46,216 bases of DNA, taken from assembly GCF_029840635.1 (NCBI RefSeq), contig NZ_JAOCCU010000049.1, positions 1-46,216 on the forward strand, given 5' to 3'. The notes below the pieces were generated by a model. That model was given only the letters and a program-made list of their open reading frames with translations, ran no database searches and was not told where the DNA came from. The DNA is from Mitsuaria sp. GD03876. GTDB taxonomy: Bacteria; Pseudomonadota; Gammaproteobacteria; Burkholderiales; Burkholderiaceae_C. The translations under genes were made by a program, and so were the position numbers. Shown piece after piece: positions 40,352-46,216 of the stretch (position 1 is its first letter; the number at the start of each line of letters is the position of its first letter).

Positions 40352-41989
40352 ATGACTTCGATTTCCTCGACGGGCTCCGGCCTGCTGGACCGCATCGCCG
40401 CCAGCCGGACGGCGACGACCTACCGCGCGCCGTTCTCGACGACGCAGGCGCGCCAGGACCACACGACGATGAACGCCGCGCGCACCCGCGTCACGCTGGA
40501 CGCCGGCGCGGACGACGGGCTCGTCTACGGGCTGCCCAAGACGCCGGGCCTGGGCGCTCAGCGCGTCTGGGCCAAGGCCGGCGACGACGGCCTGAGCGAG
40601 CTGATGGCGCGCAACAGCGGCAAGGACGCGCACACGCTGTCGGACCGCTGGCGCGGCCTGGGCGGCATGCTGCTCAAGCAACTCGCCGACACCGGCGCCG
40701 GCTACAAGCAGACGCTCGCGGACTACGTGCCGCCGCCCGGCGAGGCCGGGGCGGTGGACGCCACGGCCAGCACCGATCCGGTGGCGGCGGCCGCGGCGCT
40801 GAAGGACGAGGCGGTCGGCGGCGTCGCCACGAACGCCGCCACCGTCAACCTGAAGATCCAGACCCGGTCCGGCCAGACGGTCGAGCTCAAGATCGACGTC
40901 AACAACGGTGACAACGGCGGCACCCGCGGGCTGCAGGTCGAGGTCTCGAGTTCCGGCACCTTGAGCGGCACCGAGCGCCAGGCGCTGGCGGAACTCGCCG
41001 ACGGTCTGGACGAGGCGCTCGAGGGCCTCGGCGAAGGCCTGCCGACGTTGGACCTGTCCAAGCTGGCCGCCTTCGACAAGAGCGGCGTGCTGTCGCAGCT
41101 CGACCTGAAGATCGAGAACCCGAACGCACCGGCGAACGTGCCGGGCGTCATGAAGTCCTTCTCGATGCACCTGGGCGCGGACAAGAAGTCGTTGGCCCTG
41201 CAGACCACCAGCGGCGAGATGTCGATGGAAGTCGACGCGGCGACGCCGCTCGGCGCGTCCAACGGCGCGCAACGCCGGTCCGCGATCGACCAGTTGCTCA
41301 AACAGATCGACGACGCCACCGAGCGTAGCCATGCGGATGCCGGCATGACCAAGGCCTTCAAGGACGCGTTCAAGGCGCTGCAGGCACCGCCGTCCGACAC
41401 GAAGGACAACGCCGCCGACGCCGCCGGCGATGCGAAGAAGAAGGCGATCGCCAGCCTCGTCGTCCAGCCGTTGAAGACGCCGGCGCAGGACGGTGACCCG
41501 ACCGATCCGGCGACGTCGGCCGTGGCGTCGATGAGCGAGGGCCTGCGCTCGCAGGCGCAGGCGATGCAGAGCGGCCTGGCGGACTTCCAGGCGAGCTTCA
41601 GCGCCGATTCGCAGCGCACCAGCCGCATCGGCAGCGTCAAGGAGCAAGGCCACGCCGAATACAAGATCGGCCAGACCACGACGACGCGTCCGAACAGCGC
41701 GACCGGCGGGTTGTCGATCCAGCAGTCGCAGACCGAGGACCTGACGGCGAGCTTCCAGCGCTCGCGCAGCTTCACGCTGGACCGCGACAGCGGCAACTAC
41801 GACGCCACGACGGTGCAGGACAGCAAGACCGTCACGACGCTGATCGACACGGTGAAGGACTCGATCGCGCGCGCGATGCGCAAGACCGACGAGCACAAGC
41901 TCAAGACCTTCACCTCGCTCGAGAAGAACCGCGTGACCGAGCATCAGGAATGGCCGCAGCAGCAGAGCTTCATGGAGCGGCTGCGATAG
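40352..41989 (+). CDS. Unrecognised 545-aa protein
   Basis: The product opens MTSISSTGSGLLDRIAAS and is hydrophilic, rich in Ala, Asp, Ser, Thr and Gln, with no signal peptide and no membrane segment. Residues about 165-195 are a strand-rich stretch (NLKIQTRSGQTVELKIDVNN), and the later half has long amphipathic helices (around 305-360 and 395-425) typical of structural or secreted proteins. GGGAGG lies 8 bases before the ATG. Proteins with similar N-termini occur in pseudomonads under uninformative names. GC content matches the chromosome, unlike the flanks. A kinase gene follows 64 bp downstream, so the two could be co-expressed. Confidence 0.8.
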   Translation: MTSISSTGSGLLDRIAASRTATTYRAPFSTTQARQDHTTMNAARTRVTLDAGADDGLVYGLPKTPGLGAQRVWAKAGDDGLSELMARNSGKDAHTLSDRWRGLGGMLLKQLADTGAGYKQTLADYVPPPGEAGAVDATASTDPVAAAAALKDEAVGGVATNAATVNLKIQTRSGQTVELKIDVNNGDNGGTRGLQVEVSSSGTLSGTERQALAELADGLDEALEGLGEGLPTLDLSKLAAFDKSGVLSQLDLKIENPNAPANVPGVMKSFSMHLGADKKSLALQTTSGEMSMEVDAATPLGASNGAQRRSAIDQLLKQIDDATERSHADAGMTKAFKDAFKALQAPPSDTKDNAADAAGDAKKKAIASLVVQPLKTPAQDGDPTDPATSAVASMSEGLRSQAQAMQSGLADFQASFSADSQRTSRIGSVKEQGHAEYKIGQTTTTRPNSATGGLSIQQSQTEDLTASFQRSRSFTLDRDSGNYDATTVQDSKTVTTLIDTVKDSIARAMRKTDEHKLKTFTSLEKNRVTEHQEWPQQQSFMERLR

Positions 41990-42053
41990 GACGCGACAGG
42001 CTGTCTCGCCGGGGATGAGAGCCCGAGATAAGAACGATCGCCGAGGAGAAAAG

Positions 42054-43388
42054 ATGCCTTCAAGTGCTTCGGCCGCACATCAAGACGCACGCAAGTGGGA
42101 TGAGAACTGGACAAGCGTCTCTGATGGTCAAGGAGGCGGGCAAGGCGACGTGAAAGTCGTGGTCCGAAAGGATGGAAGCGCGCCGGAGCAGCGATTCCTG
42201 AAGATCCTCAAACACCAGAACGACGCTGGCCGGCGAAGACGGATGTATCGCGAGGTGGCGGCCTACCAGACGCTTCAACATCCGGACATTCCGAAGTTGA
42301 TAGAGACCAATGCCCACAAGTTCGACGACCTCGCCTTCAAGCTCTACCTCGTGACCGAGCATGTCGCCGGCACGCCCTTCGGGGACCACGTCGAAGCGCA
42401 TGGCCCGTTGAGTCTTCAGGACGCACTCCAATTCACGATTGCGCTCCTGGACATCGTGGATCGCTGCCATCAATCCGACATCGTCCACCGAGACATCAAG
42501 CCCGACAACATCATCCTGCGCGCGAGCGCCCTGAGCGCCCCGAGGACCCCGGTGCTCGTGGACTTCGGCCTCTCGTTCAACCGAAGCGATGTCGCACCGA
42601 ATGCCACGGGACTTGATGAGGAGGTCGGCAACAGGTTTCTCCGCCTGCCCGAGCTCGCCCCCAATTCAGCTGACAAGCGGGACCCTCGCAGCGACGTGAC
42701 CTTCTGCGCGGGTGTGCTGCTTTACGCGCTTACAGGGCGAGTACCGGCGGTTCTGACGGATGGTCAGGAGCGCTTGCCGCATCAGGTCGATTCAACCAAA
42801 GAGGCGCTCAGGCGGCTGGATGACGATTGGCGCGAGCGGCAATTGAAGAGAGTCTTCGACACCGCGTTTCAGCATGCGCTGGACCGGAGATGGCAATCAG
42901 CGGGCGCCCTTCGTGACGAGCTTGTCCGCATTCAGTCAGGCGATACCAAAACGCCGCTCACCCGGGAGGAACTTCAGGAAAGCGTGCAGACGCTGGTGCA
43001 ATCGCAGTCGCTCATGACCAAGGCGAAGTTGACGAGCAGCTTTGAAGGCGCAATCAACGAGATCGGCTCAGTTGTGCACACCATGGCTACATCCGGCCAG
43101 TTGGGAGCGCTGAGGTCAATGCAGACCGATCAGAGAATCAACGTGGGAGAGCGCTGGGCCGTGACCCACCACTGCTTCGCCTTCGTTCCGCCTTCTAGTC
43201 TTCAGCCCTACATTCAGTTCCGGATCGAGGCGGTGGGGAATGAATTGGTCGTTGCCGCGACCTACGCCGGCGAAAGAACGGAACTGCATCGGACGCCGCT
43301 GGAGGCTCCGCAGTTCGACATCGCATTCGCGCACGCCGTGGAAGCCACTTTCCTCAAACAGATCCATGCGGAGCTGGACGCCTCCTAG
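42054..43388 (+). CDS. Eukaryotic-type Ser/Thr protein kinase, soluble
   Basis: The 444-aa product has a Hanks-type kinase domain: a candidate ATP-binding Lys50 (FLKILK), the catalytic loop HRDIKPDN (145-152) and the metal-binding DFG (170-172, VDFGLS). Residues after about 300 form a separate domain without a membrane segment, so it is not a PknB-type receptor kinase. All key catalytic residues are present, so it should be active. I used the ATG at 42054, with GGAG just upstream. The gene is less GC-rich than the chromosome, suggesting acquisition. The substrate is unknown; the preceding 545-aa protein is one candidate. Confidence 0.88.
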   Translation: MPSSASAAHQDARKWDENWTSVSDGQGGGQGDVKVVVRKDGSAPEQRFLKILKHQNDAGRRRRMYREVAAYQTLQHPDIPKLIETNAHKFDDLAFKLYLVTEHVAGTPFGDHVEAHGPLSLQDALQFTIALLDIVDRCHQSDIVHRDIKPDNIILRASALSAPRTPVLVDFGLSFNRSDVAPNATGLDEEVGNRFLRLPELAPNSADKRDPRSDVTFCAGVLLYALTGRVPAVLTDGQERLPHQVDSTKEALRRLDDDWRERQLKRVFDTAFQHALDRRWQSAGALRDELVRIQSGDTKTPLTREELQESVQTLVQSQSLMTKAKLTSSFEGAINEIGSVVHTMATSGQLGALRSMQTDQRINVGERWAVTHHCFAFVPPSSLQPYIQFRIEAVGNELVVAATYAGERTELHRTPLEAPQFDIAFAHAVEATFLKQIHAELDAS

Positions 43389-43553
43389 AACGGGTCAGCG
43401 GCCCACGACGCCCCGAAAACGCTAGGCATCGCCAACTCCCCACTCGGTCGCCATCGCCCCTCATTCCGATTGAGGATGCGGCGTCGCCGCCGTCCGCCAC
43501 GCGCGACGGATTCTTGCTAGCGTGATCGGCTCCATCGTTCCCGAGGGGCTGCC

Positions 43554-44477
43554 ATGTCCAGGATCTGGTTCGCCAAGGGCCTGCGCGGCGAGATCGCGCG
43601 GCGCATCCAGCTCGAGGCGCTGCGTCAACAGTTCTTCGTGGGCGATGCCGCGACCTTCGTCGACGGCGACTTCGGCAACGACACCGCGACCGCGCTGAGC
43701 CGGCTGCAAGCCGCCCGCTTCCTGCCGGTGACCGGCCAGGTGGACACGCCGACCTGGCAGCAGCTCACGCATGACGCGCTGCCGACGCTGTTCGAACGTT
43801 GCCTGGGCATCACCGCCGATTTCGAAGGCCACGGGTTCGGGCTGCTGCAAGGCAACTTCGACGGTGCCGGCCTGACCTGGGGCGTGATCGGCTTCACCCT
43901 GTCCAACGGGGAGATCCAGCAACTGCTGGCCGAGGCTGAAGCCGCGTCGCCCGGCACGCTGGACCGCAACCTGGGGCCATTGGCGTCCACCTGGCGCGCC
44001 CGGATGGCGATGCCCCGCGCCGCGCAGGTGGCGTGGGCCGACAGCATCAGCTCGGGCCCGAACAAGGCGACGGTGCCGCCCGAATGGAAACAGGCGTTCG
44101 CCAGGCTCGGGCAGGAGCCGGTGATCCAACGGCTGCAGATGCACCGCGCGTATGACGCGTACTTCGTCCCCGCCGCGGCGACGGCCCGCAAGTTGCGCTT
44201 GGCGTCCGAACTGGGCGTGGCCCTCGCCTTCGACTGCCATGTGCAGAACGGTGCCTCGCGCGTGCAGGCCGTGGCGGAGCTCGCGCCACTGGCCGGGACG
44301 ATCCAGGAATCCGACATGCGTCGGCGCCTGGCCAATCGCGTCGCCGACCTGTCGTCGCCGGCCTGGCGGGAGGATGTGCGCGGACGCAAGCTGACGATCG
44401 CGAACGGCGGCGCCACGTTCCGCGGGCGCGTGTACCAGTTGGGGAACTGGGGACTCGGGGAGTTCGCCGCGGCTTGA
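43554..44477 (+). CDS. Peptidoglycan-binding / chitosanase-like glycoside hydrolase
   Basis: The 307-aa product has a PG_binding_1-like repeat (about 38-75, DFGNDTATALSRLQAA) followed by a region resembling GH46 chitosanases and related lysozyme folds: Glu91 in ADFEGHGFG and Asp103 in NFDGAGLTWGVIGF correspond to the usual acid pair. No signal peptide is visible, so export would need another route or the protein acts inside or after lysis. GAGGGG precedes the ATG. Hydrolysis of peptidoglycan or chitosan is inferred from fold only. Confidence 0.7.
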   Translation: MSRIWFAKGLRGEIARRIQLEALRQQFFVGDAATFVDGDFGNDTATALSRLQAARFLPVTGQVDTPTWQQLTHDALPTLFERCLGITADFEGHGFGLLQGNFDGAGLTWGVIGFTLSNGEIQQLLAEAEAASPGTLDRNLGPLASTWRARMAMPRAAQVAWADSISSGPNKATVPPEWKQAFARLGQEPVIQRLQMHRAYDAYFVPAAATARKLRLASELGVALAFDCHVQNGASRVQAVAELAPLAGTIQESDMRRRLANRVADLSSPAWREDVRGRKLTIANGGATFRGRVYQLGNWGLGEFAAA

Positions 44478-44512
44478 GGGGCTCGCCGCCAGCCACCGCG
44501 GGTCAAAAGAGA

Positions 44513-44541
44513 AAAGCCCCGCGGCTAGCGCCGGGGGCTTT
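44513..44541. terminator. Bidirectional rho-independent terminator
   Basis: AAAGCCCC and GGGGCTTT pair around a GC-rich loop. AAAAGAGAAAA precedes the stem, giving a U-rich tail for leftward transcripts, and the stem runs into TTTGT rightward. It lies between the convergent hydrolase and PEP-CTERM genes. Confidence 0.85.
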
Positions 44542-44613
44542 GTCTCATCAGGGCCGTCGGGGACGGAGGACCTCGGCCCTCCGTGCGATCGCCCTCGTGG
44601 GCGATCAGGCCGA

Positions 44614-45234
44614 TCAGGCCGACTTGCGACGACGCGACGCGGCCACACCGACCAGCGCAAGGCCGGCCAGGGCCAGCGTCGCCGGCTCCGGCACTTCGGC
44701 GGCGGAAGCCTGGAAGAACACCTTCTCGTAAGCGGTGCTGCCGTTCAGGCCGGTGATGTTGTTGATGCGATAGCCACCCGCGTTGTTGACGGTGTGCAGG
44801 CACATCGACAGCGGGCTGTCCGACACGTCGCACTGGCTCAGCGAGACCGAGTCGCCGGCGGCGGTGAAGCCCCACGACCAGTCCGGCGCGAAGTACCAGT
44901 TGGCACCGTTGGCTTCGTGCGTGTTGCTCGTGCCGGCGCCGGTGTTGACGATGGTGTCGGCGCGCAGCGCGGCGGCCAGCGACAGGAAGAGGTCGGAACC
45001 GGTTTCGCGGCCGGCCATCATCAGGTAGTCGCCGGTGCAGGCGTTCAGCACGTTCTCGCCGCTGTCGCCGACGTACAGGTTCATCGTGCCGACGTAGCAC
45101 TGCGTCCAGCCGCCGTTGACGATGGTGTTGATGTTGACGTTGGCTTGCGCGCCCACCGGCAGGTAGGTCGGCGCGGCCTGGGCGGCACCGGCGACAGCCA
45201 GGGTGGCGAGGAGAGCGGCGATCTTGGTTTTCAT
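44614..45234 (-). CDS. PEP-CTERM exported protein
   Basis: The 206-aa product has a Sec signal (MKTKIAALLATLAVAGAAQA) and a C-terminal sorting signal: VPEPATLALAGLALVGVAA followed by RRRKSA. Such proteins are processed by exosortase and go to the cell surface or biofilm matrix in exopolysaccharide-producing Gram-negatives. The mature part is rich in Asn, Gly and Ser with a few Cys and has no recognisable enzyme motif. It is preceded by a strong sigma-54 promoter. Confidence 0.93.
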   Translation of the reverse strand: MKTKIAALLATLAVAGAAQAAPTYLPVGAQANVNINTIVNGGWTQCYVGTMNLYVGDSGENVLNACTGDYLMMAGRETGSDLFLSLAAALRADTIVNTGAGTSNTHEANGANWYFAPDWSWGFTAAGDSVSLSQCDVSDSPLSMCLHTVNNAGGYRINNITGLNGSTAYEKVFFQASAAEVPEPATLALAGLALVGVAASRRRKSA

Positions 45235-45276
45235 TGGGAGGCCTTGCAGGAGGGAGGTTGCGGATGCCCTACCCTT

Positions 45277-45292
45277 CGCAACGACCGTGCCA
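45277..45292 (-). promoter_or_regulatory. Sigma-54 promoter of the PEP-CTERM gene
   Basis: Minus-strand sequence TGGCACGGTCGTTGCG matches TGGCACG-N4-TTGC(A/T) at 11 of 12 positions with exact spacing. The predicted start near 45266 leaves a leader of about 32 bases before the ATG at 45234. RpoN with the PrsK/PrsR system is known to control PEP-CTERM genes in related bacteria. Confidence 0.85.
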
Positions 45293-45333
45293 GACGCGCA
45301 ACCCATTGATTCGATTGATATTTATTTCCGAAT

Positions 45334-45347
45334 CCCTAAAGTTAGGG
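45334..45347. promoter_or_regulatory. Palindrome upstream of the PEP-CTERM promoter
   Basis: CCCTAA and TTAGGG are exact inverted repeats two bases apart, about 75 bp upstream of the predicted start, a suitable place for an enhancer-binding protein such as PrsR. It also lies about 100 bp before the rightward BPL-N-like gene. Confidence 0.5.
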
Positions 45348-45445
45348 ACAAGAACGTCAACAAATCCGACACATCGGGCATGCTGCTTGCCGTGAACTCC
45401 TTCGCGCCTGAGATTCCGCGCGCTCCGAAGCGCTCCTTGAGAAGC

Positions 45446-46213
45446 ATGACCGCCCTTCCGTTGTTGTCGACCGGTGTCCGCGCCGCGCTCCTGTTCTTGA
45501 TCCTGGGCGCCTCGTTGTGGAGGGCCGGCGATTGCCTCGCCGCGGATGAGCGCGTGAGAGTCGCGGTCTATCGCGGCGCGGCGGCTTGCGAGGACTGCGC
45601 CGAGGCGGTGAAGGCCGCTTTCGCGCGCCTGGGAAAGCGATACGAGGTGGCATACCTCGGCCCGGATGAGGCGTCGGACGTGACGCCGGCATCGTTGAGC
45701 ACCTACGACATCTATGTTCAACCCGGCGGCGGCCAAGACATCCCGGGCGCGCTCCGGGCTCTGGGCGCGTCACGCGTCGCCGCCATCAAGCAGTACGTGG
45801 TGAACGGCGGCCGTTACCTGGGCCTGTGCATGGGCGCGCATCTCGCCGACGCGTCGGGCATCGCGCTCATCCCGCAGGTCCTCGACGCCGAAGCGGGCCG
45901 CCCGAACTTTCCGGTGAAGACGATCGACGACGCCGTCGTGCGCGTCGTCTGGCAGGGCGTCCCCGAGTACGTCTTCTTCCAGGACGGCCCCTTCCTGCCC
46001 GAGAACAAGTGGGACCAGCGATTCAAGGTCATCGCCCGCTACCAGAACGGCGACATCGCCGTCGCGCGCTATTCCCACGGCGCCGGCCTCATGGTCCTGA
46101 GCGGCCCGCATCCGGAAGCCGGCGATGCCTGGTTCGAGGACATCGACGCGGATCCGGCCCAGCGCCCCAGCCGGCCGCTCTTCAAGGACCTGGTCCAGCA
46201 TCTCGGTCGTTGA
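45446..46213 (+). CDS. Secreted BPL-N / glutamine-amidotransferase-like protein
   Basis: The 255-aa product has a signal peptide (about residues 1-32, ending DCLA) and a class I amidotransferase-like fold of the BPL-N type: RVRVAVYRGAAACEDCAEAV in form, YDIYVQPGGGQDIPGA, and GGRYLGLCMGAHLAD with the nucleophile-elbow Cys. The partner His may lie in YSHGAGLMVLSGPHPE. Function in the periplasm is unknown. I chose the ATG at 45446 for the signal peptide; an ATG at 45380 is in frame. Confidence 0.8.
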   Translation: MTALPLLSTGVRAALLFLILGASLWRAGDCLAADERVRVAVYRGAAACEDCAEAVKAAFARLGKRYEVAYLGPDEASDVTPASLSTYDIYVQPGGGQDIPGALRALGASRVAAIKQYVVNGGRYLGLCMGAHLADASGIALIPQVLDAEAGRPNFPVKTIDDAVVRVVWQGVPEYVFFQDGPFLPENKWDQRFKVIARYQNGDIAVARYSHGAGLMVLSGPHPEAGDAWFEDIDADPAQRPSRPLFKDLVQHLGR

Positions 46214-46216
46214 ACG

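Noticed and set aside
1-46216. CRISPR arrays, tRNA or rRNA genes, insertion sequences.
   Set aside because: No regularly spaced repeats, no transposase and no tRNA-like cloverleaf were seen on reading through.

Overview
The window is high-GC DNA from a betaproteobacterium, most likely Burkholderiales of the Roseateles/Mitsuaria/Rhizobacter type. I infer this from the base composition, the PEP-CTERM protein, the isoquinoline 1-oxidoreductase-type Mo enzyme and the general gene style; no rRNA or other marker is present to settle it.

Region 1 (150-23294, minus strand) is one tight run of 20 genes encoding a contractile injection system of the extracellular (eCIS, phage-tail-like) class. In transcription order it has a small winged-helix-like protein, an AAA+ ATPase, a DUF4255/Afp16-type terminator protein, one sheath, one tube, small assembly proteins, a collagen-like protein, a LysM baseplate protein, a separate gp27-like hub and gp5-like spike, PAAR tip, gp25, two large gpJ/gp6-type baseplate proteins, and a tail-protein-I fused to an NHL propeller. 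Interleaved with the last of these are four paralogous proteins of a poorly known family. No tape measure, classical fibre or toxin is recognisable. The run begins at a near-consensus sigma-54 (-24/-12) promoter. Across a 314-bp spacer that also holds a perfect palindrome and a CRP-like site lies a divergent sigma-54 activator with no sensor domain, the likely controller of the whole injection system.

Region 2 (24727-37190) is ordinary metabolic chromosome: epoxide hydrolase with a divergent LysR regulator; PPK2 and PiT phosphate transporter; a three-gene Mo-hydroxylase/di-haem cytochrome c operon; a LuxR-type regulator with a degenerate receiver; a cNMP-binding/thioredoxin-reductase-like flavoprotein; a small monooxygenase-fold protein; dihydrofolate reductase; and a DUF4337 membrane protein.

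Region 3 (37219-40200) is visibly less GC-rich and looks acquired. It holds a four-gene minus-strand operon that I regard as the most novel item: a double-glycine-leader, glycine-zipper bacteriocin/microcin-like precursor, an intercistronic hairpin, a four-helix membrane protein (candidate immunity protein), an unrecognised 224-aa protein, and a protein that by eye resembles the SelO/YdiU pseudokinase (AMPylase) fold. This suggests a peptide antibiotic with an uncharacterised modification.

Region 4 (40352-46213) has a 545-aa protein of unknown function, a soluble eukaryotic-type Ser/Thr kinase, a peptidoglycan-binding/chitosanase-like hydrolase, a PEP-CTERM exported protein behind an 11-of-12-match sigma-54 promoter with an upstream palindrome, and a secreted BPL-N/amidotransferase-like protein.

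Coordinates of starts were set from codon overlap and Shine-Dalgarno positions where visible. Family assignments are from motif recognition by eye; no database search was run.
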